A stretch of DNA of 64,000 bases, taken from Kutzneria sp. CA-103260 (GTDB lineage: Bacteria; Actinomycetota; Actinomycetes; Mycobacteriales; Pseudonocardiaceae). Numbering within the stretch: the stretch's first letter is position 1; each line of letters opens with the position of its first letter. Positions 51,445-59,517 of the stretch are shown here, piece by piece. The notes beneath the pieces were generated by a model that worked only from the letters and a program-made list of their open reading frames with translations, had not been told where the DNA came from and ran no database searches. The stretch is taken from assembly GCF_018263855.1 (NCBI RefSeq), contig NZ_CP073318.1, forward strand, positions 8,432,001-8,496,000. Reading direction: 5' to 3'. The position numbers and the translations under genes were made by a program.

Positions 51445-51794
51445 TCGGTCACGGCTCCCGGTTCCAGCACTGCGCACGCGGTGGCGGACGGCCGCAGCCC
51501 GAGGAGCATGGGCATGGGCTGCGCGGTGACGGTCACGCTCACCTCGTCGCCGTCGACCTTGATCGACACGTCCGCGCCGGCGGGGCCGAGTTGGGTCGCG
51601 GCGGCGTCGGCACGGTCTCGGTCCCCACGGGCGGCGAGACGGGCGGCCGCCGCGGCGGCGTCGGTCGCCTGCATGGCGGCGATGACGGCGCCGATCGCGG
51701 ACAGGCTCAGGGCGAGCATGACAACCACGCCGCTGAGCGCGATGGCCATCTCGACGGTGACGGAACCGCGGTCAGAACCGAACCGAGAGAGCAC
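51441..51794 (-). CDS. TadE family protein
   Basis: A 117-residue minor pseudopilin. DRGSVTVEMAIALSGVV (about 8-24) is the TadE signature. It is followed by one helix and a short extracellular domain with a single Cys. It starts at GTG 51794, which overlaps the prepilin gene by 23 bases. Confidence 0.85.
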   Translation of the reverse strand: MLSRFGSDRGSVTVEMAIALSGVVVMLALSLSAIGAVIAAMQATDAAAAAARLAARGDRDRADAAATQLGPAGADVSIKVDGDEVSVTVTAQPMPMLLGLRPSATACAVLEPGAVTE

Positions 51795-51960
51795 GTTCGA
51801 TCAGGCCCGTGATCGCCGTGGTCACCGACTGGCCGGTGACCACGGTGTAGAGCACCGCCGCGAGGGCCGCGGCGGCGAGGGTGCCGATTGCGTACTCGGC
51901 GGTGGTCATCCCGTCGTCGGCACACAGCCGCACCCAGATCCGGCACATCAGTGCGCGCAT
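51772..51960 (-). CDS. DUF4244 Flp-type prepilin
   Basis: A 62-residue protein. A 17-residue leader ends ADDG, followed by MTTAEYAIG: the class IV-B cleavage site G|M with Glu at +5. One long hydrophobic helix follows (about 22-43). It is the probable major pilin of this Tad system. The TadV-type peptidase needed for cleavage is not in the window. Confidence 0.85.
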   Translation of the reverse strand: MRALMCRIWVRLCADDGMTTAEYAIGTLAAAALAAVLYTVVTGQSVTTAITGLIERALSVRF

Positions 51961-51980
51961 TTCTTCTCCTTGTCCTTGGG

Positions 51981-52700
51981 TCACCAAGTGATGAGCAGTC
52001 GTCCGGCCAGTCCGACCACCACGGGCACCACGCCCAGGCAGAGAAAGGCCGGTAGGAAACACAGTCCGAGCGGACCGGCGATCAGCACCGCCGACCGCTG
52101 CGCGCGGGCCTCGGCCGTGTCGGCGGCCGCTGCCCTGATGCGCTGAGCCAGGCCGTCCGCGACCTCGGCGAGCGCCGTGCCGGACCGGGCGCTGCGGCGG
52201 GCGCCTCGCGCCAACGCCTCCGTTGCCGGCTCGGCCAGCGCCGGGGCCCAGGCCCGCACCGGGTCCGAGCCCAGTGCCAGCAGTTCGGCCGTGCGCCGCA
52301 GCACGTCCGCGCAGCCCGGCGGCGCATCCGACGCCACCGCCCTGATCGCGGTGGGCACCGGCAGCCCCGCCCGCAGGCAGGCGGCGAGCAGGTCCCACGT
52401 CGCCGCCAGCCGCAGCGGATCCGGCGGCGGTGGACCTCGGTGGGTCGCCCGACGGCACCAGACGAACACCACCGCGGACATCACCAGCGCCGGCAACCAG
52501 CCGAACAGCACGCCCACCAGCACCGCACTGGAGATCCCGGCCAACGCCGGCAGCCATTCGGCCGGCAGCCGCGGGCCGTGTCGACTGGCGGCTTCCGGCG
52601 GTCCGAACACCATGACCAGGCGAACGCGAGCACTGATCGGTCCGGGCAGCACCAGCAGCGCAAGGGAAAGAAGGAAGGTGGACACGGCGTATCCGGTCAT
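51981..52700 (-). CDS. tadC: TadC, type II secretion F-family membrane protein
   Basis: A 239-residue inner-membrane platform protein. There are two N-terminal helices, a cytoplasmic F domain (LAACLRAGLPVPTAIRAVA and ALAEVADGLAQRIRAAAADT) and one or two C-terminal helices. ATG 52700 overlaps the stop of the 52-residue gene upstream (ATGA). Confidence 0.87.
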   Translation of the reverse strand: MTGYAVSTFLLSLALLVLPGPISARVRLVMVFGPPEAASRHGPRLPAEWLPALAGISSAVLVGVLFGWLPALVMSAVVFVWCRRATHRGPPPPDPLRLAATWDLLAACLRAGLPVPTAIRAVASDAPPGCADVLRRTAELLALGSDPVRAWAPALAEPATEALARGARRSARSGTALAEVADGLAQRIRAAAADTAEARAQRSAVLIAGPLGLCFLPAFLCLGVVPVVVGLAGRLLITW

Positions 52701-52855
52701 CGGCGCCACCGCCGACCAAGCCGTGCTCGGATGACCGCGGCCGCGCATACGGGATCCTCGAATACTGGATGCAACACGTCCCGGGCGCGAACGAAGTGAC
52801 CGGCCACCACGGCGACGATCGCGAGAACGACGCCAGCGATGCGAAGGCCGGTCAT
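52697..52855 (-). CDS. 52-residue single-helix protein between tadB and tadC
   Basis: The start ATG overlaps the tadB stop and its stop overlaps the tadC start, both as ATGA. That arrangement is hard to explain unless the frame is translated. The product has one hydrophobic helix (about 4-20, IAGVVLAIVAVVAGH), then a short basic tail ending RARLGRRWRR, so it is probably an inner-membrane peptide with a cytoplasmic tail. Third-position G/C content fits coding. I know of no named family. A small subunit of the TadB/TadC platform is the simplest guess. Confidence 0.65.
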   Translation of the reverse strand: MTGLRIAGVVLAIVAVVAGHFVRARDVLHPVFEDPVCAAAVIRARLGRRWRR

Positions 52856-53667
52856 GGCATCACCGCGTGGTCGGTCAGCTTGGCGCTCCACAGCACGCCG
52901 CCGCAGATCAGGAGGGCCCCGGCGGCGAGCAGGATCTGGCCGACAGCCGTGTCGGCAAGCACGTGCAGCGGCCGGGCATCGATGGCTTCGCCCAGCAGAA
53001 CGCCGAGTTCCGGCAGCACGGCGAGCACTGCCGCACTGGCTCGTGGACCGGCCATCCGGGCGTGGACCTGCCGATTGAACTGAAGTCGCTGATCGAGGTC
53101 CCGTCGTACCGAGTCCAGCACCTCCGCGAGCGGAACACCGTGGCGGCCGGCAAGCCGCCAGGCTCGGCCGACCTGGCCGAGAACACCGGCCAGCGAGGGC
53201 TCGGCCGAGGCACTGCGCACCAGCGCCCGGTCGACGTCGCCACCGAGGCGGGCGGTGTTGGCCACCGTGCTCATCGCCCTGGCCGCCAACGGTTCCGCGT
53301 CGACCGCGGCACGCTCGGCCGCAGTCGCCGGATGCGCGCCGACGCGAAGCTCCGCCACCAGCGCACCGAGCGCGCCCACCATGCCCTCCGCGGCCTGGGT
53401 GCGCCGCCGATGGCTGTGCCGCGACCGCCAGCGCCGCCAACACGTCATGCACAGCACCGCGTTCGCCACCGCACCACCCGGCCCCAGCACCGACCACCCC
53501 ACACAGGCACCCACGACCGCGAGCACCGCACTCGTGGGCCGCGGCCATCGCCGATGCCGCTTGGGCTGCCGTTCGACCGGCACCAATGCCCGCAGCCGAT
53601 GCTGGGCATGCCGCACCGGCCACATCAGCACCGCCACAGCCGCCAGGGCCGCGGACACGCTCAACAC
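52852..53667 (-). CDS. tadB: TadB, type II secretion F-family membrane protein
   Basis: A 271-residue platform protein. A first helix starts at the N-terminus (VSAALAAVAVLMWP), others lie near 40-60 and at the end (LLAAGALLICGGVLW), around the F domain (AEVLDSVRRDLDQRLQF). The start GTG 53667 has aaaggga six bases upstream and overlaps the stop of the 99-residue gene before it. An open frame extends far upstream but only mirrors tadA. Confidence 0.84.
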   Translation of the reverse strand: MLSVSAALAAVAVLMWPVRHAQHRLRALVPVERQPKRHRRWPRPTSAVLAVVGACVGWSVLGPGGAVANAVLCMTCWRRWRSRHSHRRRTQAAEGMVGALGALVAELRVGAHPATAAERAAVDAEPLAARAMSTVANTARLGGDVDRALVRSASAEPSLAGVLGQVGRAWRLAGRHGVPLAEVLDSVRRDLDQRLQFNRQVHARMAGPRASAAVLAVLPELGVLLGEAIDARPLHVLADTAVGQILLAAGALLICGGVLWSAKLTDHAVMP

Positions 53668-53960
53668 GAAAATCCCTTTCCCAGCAACAGAAGGAGCGAG
53701 CCGACGAACGGAACCGCCGTCAGGCCGTCGAGACCGACGCGCCACGCCACGGGATGAGCAGCATCGAAAACCGCTGTCCGCCAACGGATCGGCCGGGCGG
53801 GAGGCATCTCGCCAACGGGCGAGGGGCCCGGTGGCGGAGGTTGCGACGCCGGCCGCCAAGCAGAGAAGGGCAACACGGAAGGCTCCGATCGCGAAGGGGT
53901 TGGCGGGAGTGAGGGCAATGCGTCGTTGGCGAGGGCTTTGGGGGCGGTGAGGGTCAGCAC
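53661..53960 (-). CDS. Possible 99-residue protein between tadA and tadB
   Basis: The frame opens at GTG 53960 inside the tadA end and closes in TGA overlapping the tadB start. It encodes a proline-rich stretch, then a C-terminal hydrophobic segment (GLTAVPFVGSLLLLLGKGF). Third-position G/C is about 70 percent by my count, lower than in neighbours, so the frame is less certain than the 52-residue gene. The alternative is a non-coding spacer or a frame-shifted remnant, since another frame over 53740-53900 also looks partly coding. Confidence 0.42.
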   Translation of the reverse strand: MLTLTAPKALANDALPSLPPTPSRSEPSVLPFSAWRPASQPPPPGPSPVGEMPPARPIRWRTAVFDAAHPVAWRVGLDGLTAVPFVGSLLLLLGKGFSC

Positions 53961-55099
53961 GGGAAGCCTCGTTCCGCCAGCAGGGCGGTGAGGTCGGGCC
54001 AGGCAGCGGCGGGGTGGCCGTCGAGCCAGGCGGAGCGGATGACGACGTCGTCGGGTGTGCGGGTGAGCAGTCCGATCTCGACGAGGCGGCGAGGGCCGTC
54101 GGGGCAGCGTTTGAGGTGGAGGACAACACGGATGGCGGCGGCGAGTTGGCTGTGCAGGGCGGGCCGGGAGACGCCGCCGAGGGCGGCGAGGGCCTCCATG
54201 CGGGCGGGGACCTCGGAGGGCGAATTGGCGTGCACGGTGCCGGCGCCACCATCGTGGCCGGTGTTGAGGGCGGCCAGGAGCTCGCAGACCTCGGCGCCAC
54301 GGACCTCGCCGACGACGATGCGGTCGGGGCGCATGCGGAGGGCCTGCCGGACGAGTTCCTGGGTGGTGACCTCGCCGGCGCCCTCGACGTTGGGCGGTCG
54401 AGACACCAGGCGGACGACCTGGGGGTGATCGGGATGGAGTTCGCCCGCGTCCTCGATGCAGACGATGCGCTCAGCGGCGGGGACCTGAGCCAGGAGGGCA
54501 GCCAGCAGAGTCGTTTTGCCTGAGCCCGTCGCACCGATGACGAGGAAGGCGAGGCGGGCTCGGACGATGCGGATGAGCAGGTCTTCGGTGGCTTCGTCGA
54601 AGGCGCCGAGGCCCCGCAGCTTGGCGAGGTCGTGACCGGCGGGGCGGATCACCCGCAGCGACAGACAGGTGCCGTCGGCGGCGACGGGCGGGAGCATGGC
54701 GTGCATGCGCATGCCGTCGGGCAGCCAGGCGTCGACGAAGGGCTGAGCGTCGTCGAGGCGGCGGCCGGCGGCGAGGGCCAGGCGTTGGGCGAGACGGCGG
54801 ACGGAATCGTCGTCACGGAAGGAGACGGTGGCGCGGCGAAGACCGTCGGGGCCGTCGATCCACACCCGATCCGGGCCGGTGACCAGGACGTCGGTCACCT
54901 CTGGGTCGCGCAGCAGCGGGGCCAGTGGGCCGGTGCCGGAGAACTCCTGGCGCAGTTCGCGAACGGCGCCCAGGGTATCCAGATCACTGGCCACCCCGCC
55001 GGTTTCGGCCCGGAACGCGTCGGCGACGACGGCGTCGGTGACGTCGCTGCCGAGCACGGCCAGCCGCTCCCGGACCCGATCGACCAGGTCACGCCGCAT
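53954..55099 (-). CDS. tadA: TadA-family secretion ATPase
   Basis: Hexameric motor of the Tad pilus. The 381-residue protein has GATGSGKTT (189-197), ERIVCIEDAGEL, the His/Asp-box region VRQALRMRPDRIVVGEVRG, and TGHDGGAGTVHAN. The N-terminal domain starts with a helical segment (MRRDLVDRVRERLAVLG). It overlaps ssd by 11 bases. Together with ssd, tadB, tadC and the pilins it makes a minimal actinobacterial Tad system. Confidence 0.93.
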   Translation of the reverse strand: MRRDLVDRVRERLAVLGSDVTDAVVADAFRAETGGVASDLDTLGAVRELRQEFSGTGPLAPLLRDPEVTDVLVTGPDRVWIDGPDGLRRATVSFRDDDSVRRLAQRLALAAGRRLDDAQPFVDAWLPDGMRMHAMLPPVAADGTCLSLRVIRPAGHDLAKLRGLGAFDEATEDLLIRIVRARLAFLVIGATGSGKTTLLAALLAQVPAAERIVCIEDAGELHPDHPQVVRLVSRPPNVEGAGEVTTQELVRQALRMRPDRIVVGEVRGAEVCELLAALNTGHDGGAGTVHANSPSEVPARMEALAALGGVSRPALHSQLAAAIRVVLHLKRCPDGPRRLVEIGLLTRTPDDVVIRSAWLDGHPAAAWPDLTALLAERGFPC

Positions 55100-56165
55100 C
55101 GGACGCCCCGCAGAGGACCTCGAGCGCGAGATCCGCGGCCTCGGCCAGCGGACCGCGGGGTCGAGCCGGTGGCCGGCCGGCTTCCAGCGCCAACGCCAGG
55201 CCGGGCTCGGCGAGCATGCTGGTCAGCAGGTTCAGGCCGACCGTGCTGGCCACCTCGGCGGCCCGCAGCCCGCCGGGCGCCGGACCCCGCACCACGAGCT
55301 GCGCCTCGCGGCCGTCGTCGATGAACCGCTCGACCAGCCGGCGCGCGGCGGCGCACGCCCGCAGCTCGGCCGGCACCACGACGACGATCAGGTCGGCCCG
55401 GTCCAACACCGCCTGGGACGGCTCGGTCGGATGTCGGGGCAGGTCGCAGATGACCAGTTCGCCGCCACGCTTGGCCGAGCTGACCACGGTGGCCACGGCC
55501 TGCGGATCGAGCTCGGCGTTGGCCCGGTCGCAGGACAGGATGGTCAGCCGGGACTGGCCGCGCTCGTTGCCGGGCAGCGCGGAGTGCAGTGAGGAGGCGG
55601 CGACCCGACCGGCGCTGAGCTTGAGTTCCGGCCACCGCAAGCCGTCCATCCGTTCGGCCCCGAGCACCAGGTCGAGCCCGCCGGCCATCGGATCGCAGTC
55701 GACGAGCAGCACTCGGCGACCGCGTCGGAGCGCGGCATAACCGGCGGCCGCGGTGAAAACGGATGCGCCGGCGCCGCCACGGCCGCCGATCACGGCCATC
55801 ACGCGGCCGGTGTCCTTGGCCGGCCCCTCGACCGCGTCGGCGATCGCGCCGGCCAGCCATGACTCCGAGTCCGGCAGGCCCAGCACGCGTTCCGCGCCGA
55901 CGGCGACGCCGTGCTCGAACAACACCGGCGGCGGCGACCCGGCGGCGAGCAGCACCACGCCCGGCCGGCGCGGCAGCCCGGCCTCGCCGCAGCGCCGCGC
56001 GGCGTGCTCGTCGAGCACCACCATCGGCGCGTGGGCCCAGCCGGCCCGCACCGCGGCCAGGTCCGCCGCGCGTTCCACGTCGCAGCCGGCCGCCGCGGCG
56101 ACTTTGAGCAGGTCGTCGAGCAGGTCGTCGTTGTCGACCAGGGCCAGCGGCCGCGCTCGGTCCAC
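55089..56165 (-). CDS. ssd: Ssd, septum site-determining/TadZ-like protein
   Basis: A 358-residue MinD/ParA-type protein related to Rv3660c, which affects cell division, and in Tad terms the TadZ counterpart that would place the pilus machine. A response-regulator-like N-terminal domain (about 1-110) is followed by a deviant Walker A, IGGRGGAGASVFT, lacking the usual lysine pair, then VLLVDCDPMAGGLDL and VICDLPRHP. First gene of the tad operon; the 6C RNA lies upstream on the same strand. Confidence 0.9.
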   Translation of the reverse strand: MDRARPLALVDNDDLLDDLLKVAAAAGCDVERAADLAAVRAGWAHAPMVVLDEHAARRCGEAGLPRRPGVVLLAAGSPPPVLFEHGVAVGAERVLGLPDSESWLAGAIADAVEGPAKDTGRVMAVIGGRGGAGASVFTAAAGYAALRRGRRVLLVDCDPMAGGLDLVLGAERMDGLRWPELKLSAGRVAASSLHSALPGNERGQSRLTILSCDRANAELDPQAVATVVSSAKRGGELVICDLPRHPTEPSQAVLDRADLIVVVVPAELRACAAARRLVERFIDDGREAQLVVRGPAPGGLRAAEVASTVGLNLLTSMLAEPGLALALEAGRPPARPRGPLAEAADLALEVLCGASDAA

Positions 56166-56375
56166 GTTCTCTCCCGTCCTCGTCCCACGGCGCGGAGGTG
56201 CGCCGCGGGACCAGACTCGCCGGGCCGGCGCGCGGCCGGACCCGGTCGGAGATCAACATGTGGACAACTCGGCGGCTGTGGACAACCCGGCCGATGACGA
56301 TCTTCGGGTCCGGAATTGTCAGACCCGGCGGCCATACTTGAGTCGGGCGATACCTGGGCGCCGACCCCGAGATAG

Positions 56376-56466
56376 AGGACGACCCCCGTCAGGGGGGAGG
56401 GACGGGGGTCGCCTGAGGTTCAGTCCCGGGGGGTTGGACTGAACACGTCCGGATCTGTGGCCGGAC
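56376..56466 (-). ncRNA. 6C RNA
   Basis: Two adjacent hairpins whose loops each carry six C on the minus strand, the defining feature of the actinobacterial 6C motif. The first, 56418-56444, has gttcagtcc/ggactgaac arms and an aaccccccg loop. The second, 56380-56411, has an 11-bp stem with a cctcccccct loop and doubles as the terminator. A -10-like tacagt lies at 56473-56478, giving a start near 56466. The same position, beside ssd and a SerB-like gene, is occupied by the mycobacterial 6C RNA B11. Ends are estimates. Confidence 0.85.
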
Positions 56467-56556
56467 CTCACCACTGTATCCCCCCGAAGGCCTCTCGCGC
56501 TCCCCGTTCCCGCAACAGACACGCCATATTTTCGTGACGACACCTATGCTGGCGCC

Positions 56557-57363
56557 GTGGATCCCAGCTCCGGCGCTCGTGTGGCGGCCTTCTTCGACCT
56601 GGACAAGACCGTCATCGCGAAGTCGAGCCTGCTGGCCTTCAGCCGGCCCTTCTTCCAGGAAGGTCTGATCAACCGGCGAGCAGTGCTCAAGAGCGCATAC
56701 GCGCAGTTCGTGTTCATGCAGTCGGGCGCCGACGCCGACCAGATCGAGCGGATGCGCCAGCACATCACGGCCCTGTGCGCGGGCTGGGACGTGGGCCAGG
56801 TGCGGTCCATCGTCGAGGAGACACTGCACGACATCGTGGACCCGTTGGTCTACAAGGAAGCCACCCAGTTGATCGCCGATCACCGTGCCGCAGGTCACGA
56901 CGTGGTGGTGGTCTCAGCGTCCGGGCAGGAGATCGTCGCGCCGATCGCCGACATGCTCGGCGCGACGCAGAGCCTGGCCACCCGCATGGTGGTGGCCGAC
57001 GGCCGCTACACCGGCGAGGTCGACTTCTACTGCTACGCCGAGAACAAGGCGGTGGCGATCAAGCAGCTGGCCGCGGCCAACGGCTACGACCTGGCCGACT
57101 GCCACGCCTACTCCGACTCCGCGACCGACGAGCCGATGCTGGCCGTGGTCGGCCATCCCACCGCCGTGAACCCGGACCGGGCGCTGCGCAAGGTCGCCGC
57201 GCAGCAGGGCTGGCCGGTGCTGACCTTCTCCGATCCGGTGTCGCTGCGGGCCCGCATCCCCACCCCGTCCGGCACCGCCGTCGCGGTCACCGCGGTGGGC
57301 CTCGGCGCGGTCGCCGCGGCCGGCGTCGCCTGGTACGGCATCCGCCGCCGGCGCCGCGGCTGA
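56557..57363 (+). CDS. HAD-IB family phosphatase (SerB-like)
   Basis: A 268-residue hydrolase with the nucleophile motif FFDLDKTVI (about 12-20), VVVSASGQE (motif II) and YSDSATDEPML (motif IV). It ends with one hydrophobic helix and a basic tail (WYGIRRRRRG), suggesting membrane attachment. Family relatives are annotated SerB-like; phosphoserine as substrate is uncertain. Start GTG 56557. Divergent from ssd, the order seen at Rv3660c-Rv3661. Confidence 0.88.
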   Translation: MDPSSGARVAAFFDLDKTVIAKSSLLAFSRPFFQEGLINRRAVLKSAYAQFVFMQSGADADQIERMRQHITALCAGWDVGQVRSIVEETLHDIVDPLVYKEATQLIADHRAAGHDVVVVSASGQEIVAPIADMLGATQSLATRMVVADGRYTGEVDFYCYAENKAVAIKQLAAANGYDLADCHAYSDSATDEPMLAVVGHPTAVNPDRALRKVAAQQGWPVLTFSDPVSLRARIPTPSGTAVAVTAVGLGAVAAAGVAWYGIRRRRRG

Positions 57364-57702
57364 ACACCACTCGAAAAGGGCATCGGCGCAGGTCATGATC
57401 TGTGCGGGCGGCCCGTGCGGTCACACTGCGCCACTTGACCGGTGCACCCGACCGTGCCCTTGCTGTGGCGGCCGTCACGCACTACAAAGGAGATGCGGAC
57501 ATCGAGTCGGCCAGGGACGGAGCGGAGGAGAAGCCCCGTCCACCCCGGAAGATCTCCGTGCGCGAACGTCGGGCACCCACGCACAGCACGCCGCGGGAGG
57601 CATGTCGTCTGGGGGCTGCGTACCGGGACGCCGGACGCCGAGCACCCCACCTATACGACACTAGTTGCACGCTTGGTAACCCGATCAGTTCGCGCTGAGA
57701 CT
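57364..57702 (+). other. Stretch between the HAD gene and a strong terminator, no clear gene
   Basis: About 340 bases. A 98-codon frame (57402-57698) ends five bases before the terminator. Its third-position G/C is only moderate and no start with a ribosome binding site fits it. The aaaggag at about 57486-57492 instead precedes an ATG (57493) in another frame. It may be the HAD 3-prime untranslated region, a small RNA or a degraded gene. Confidence 0.4.
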
Positions 57703-57739
57703 AGCGACTCCCCGGCCTCATCGAGGCCGGGGAGTCGCT
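57703..57739. terminator. 17-bp perfect hairpin, three-base loop
   Basis: agcgactccccggcctc pairs exactly with its complement around atc. It ends whatever is transcribed rightward from the HAD gene, 120 bases before nagZ. Confidence 0.92.
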
Positions 57740-57858
57740 GTCTTGTGCGGGCACTGGTCCGATCCAGTTAGCGCCGTTGACCGCCACACCGTGACGTCAG
57801 TAACTTGCCGGTTGATCTGCATAGTCGGTGAGAAGATTTCCGGTCACGGGAGGACGCC

Positions 57859-59517
57859 GTGCGCAGGACACTCGTCGCCCTACTGGCAGGGTTGGCCGCG
57901 ATGGCCACCACCGTTCCCGGCGCCGCCGACGCCCAACCCGACCAGGTCAGCGCCCTGATACGCGGCATGACCCTGGCGGAGAAAGTCGGCCAGCTGTTCA
58001 TGACCTACGGTTACGGCCCGACCGCCGACACGGTTGACGCCCGCAACCAGACCGAGTTCGGCGTCGACACGCCCGCCCAGCTGGTGCAGAAGTACCACCT
58101 CGGCGGCGTCATCTACTTCGCCTGGTCGGACAACGTGCAGAACCCGACGCAGATCGCCGGCCTGTCCAACGGGCTGCAGCAGGCGGCGATCGGCTCCGGC
58201 GCGCACATCCCGCTGCTGATCTCCACCGACCAGGAGGAAGGCCTGGTGACGCGGATCGGCGCGCCCGCCACCACCTTCCCCGGCAGCATGGCGCTGGGCG
58301 CGACCCGCAGCACCGCCGACGCCCGGCAGGCGGCCGCCATCACCGGCCGGGAACTTCGGGCGATGGGCGTGAACATGGACAACGCCCCGGACGCCGACGT
58401 GAACGTGAACCCGGCCAACCCGGTGATCGGCGTGCGGTCCTTCGGCTCGGATCCGACCCTGGTCTCGAACATGGTGTCCGCGCAGGTCAAGGGTTATCAG
58501 CAGAGCGTCGTCACGACGGCCAAACACTTCCCCGGCCACGGCGACGCCGCCACCGACAGCCACACCGGCCTGCCGGTCATTGACCACGACAAGGCCACCT
58601 GGGAGAAGATCGACGCGCCGCCGTTCCGGGCCGCCATCAAGGCCGGCACGGACGTGATCATGAGTGCCCACATCGTGTTCCCGAAGATCGACCCGTCCGG
58701 CGACCCGTCCACGCTGTCGCCGACCGTGCTCACCGCCATGCTGCGCGACGAGCTGGGCTACCGCGGCGTGGTGATCACCGACTCGCTGCAGATGGCCGGC
58801 GTGCGGCAGAAGTACACCGACGCCGAGATCCCGGTGAAGGCACTGCAAGCCGGCGCGGATATGCTGCTGATGCCGCAGAACGTCGGCACCGCCGTGAACG
58901 CGGTGATCAACGCCGTGCAGACCGGGCAGCTCTCCGAGCGTCGCATCGACGAGAGCGTGGCGCGGATCCTGGCCGTGAAGCTGCGGCGGGGTGTGCTGTC
59001 CAACCCGTTCACCGACGTCAGCGCCGTGGCCAAGAAGGTCGGCACAGCACAGAGTCTGGCCACCGCGCAGGCCATCACCGACAAGTCGGTCACCGTCCTG
59101 AGCAATGACGGCACGCTGCCGCTGAAGGCGAAGTCCGTGCTGGTCACCGGGTGGGGCGTGACAACGACCCAGACCCTGGCCGATGCCCTTACGGCGCAAG
59201 GCATTCCGGCCAGTAAGACCGCCACCGACTACGACGCGATCGTGGTGACGACCAACGGCGCCGCGACGGATCCCACGCAGCAGCAACAGGTCCGCAACTT
59301 CATCGCCAGCGGCAAGCCGGTGATCGCCGTCGGCGTCGGCAATCCGTACGACCCGGGCGCGATTCCCGAGGCCCACACCTGGATCGACACCTACTCGTAC
59401 ACGGCGGTGTCCATGCGGTCGCTGGCCCGGGTGATCGCCGGCACGATCGGTCCACGCGGCAAGCTGCCGGTCGACATCCCGAACTCGTACTCGTTCGGCA
59501 CGGGAATGACCTGGTGA
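57859..59517 (+). CDS. nagZ: Exported beta-N-acetylhexosaminidase, GH3
   Basis: Removes GlcNAc from the non-reducing end of peptidoglycan fragments. The 552-residue protein has a signal peptide (about 1-25, VALLAGLAAMATTVPGAADA). The (beta/alpha)8 GH3 domain follows with KHFPGHGDAATDSH, the His/Asp catalytic dyad loop, and the nucleophile in VVITDSLQMAG. A C-terminal alpha/beta domain is present (about 390-552), as in Bacillus NagZ. Start GTG 57859. It overlaps namZ (GTGA) and heads a five-gene MurNAc recovery unit. Confidence 0.93.
   Translation: MRRTLVALLAGLAAMATTVPGAADAQPDQVSALIRGMTLAEKVGQLFMTYGYGPTADTVDARNQTEFGVDTPAQLVQKYHLGGVIYFAWSDNVQNPTQIAGLSNGLQQAAIGSGAHIPLLISTDQEEGLVTRIGAPATTFPGSMALGATRSTADARQAAAITGRELRAMGVNMDNAPDADVNVNPANPVIGVRSFGSDPTLVSNMVSAQVKGYQQSVVTTAKHFPGHGDAATDSHTGLPVIDHDKATWEKIDAPPFRAAIKAGTDVIMSAHIVFPKIDPSGDPSTLSPTVLTAMLRDELGYRGVVITDSLQMAGVRQKYTDAEIPVKALQAGADMLLMPQNVGTAVNAVINAVQTGQLSERRIDESVARILAVKLRRGVLSNPFTDVSAVAKKVGTAQSLATAQAITDKSVTVLSNDGTLPLKAKSVLVTGWGVTTTQTLADALTAQGIPASKTATDYDAIVVTTNGAATDPTQQQQVRNFIASGKPVIAVGVGNPYDPGAIPEAHTWIDTYSYTAVSMRSLARVIAGTIGPRGKLPVDIPNSYSFGTGMTW

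Noticed and set aside
57364..57702. A cyclic-di-AMP (ydaO-type) riboswitch before nagZ
   Set aside because: I could not match its conserved core and the stretch ends in a strong terminator 120 bases before nagZ; no aptamer could be supported.
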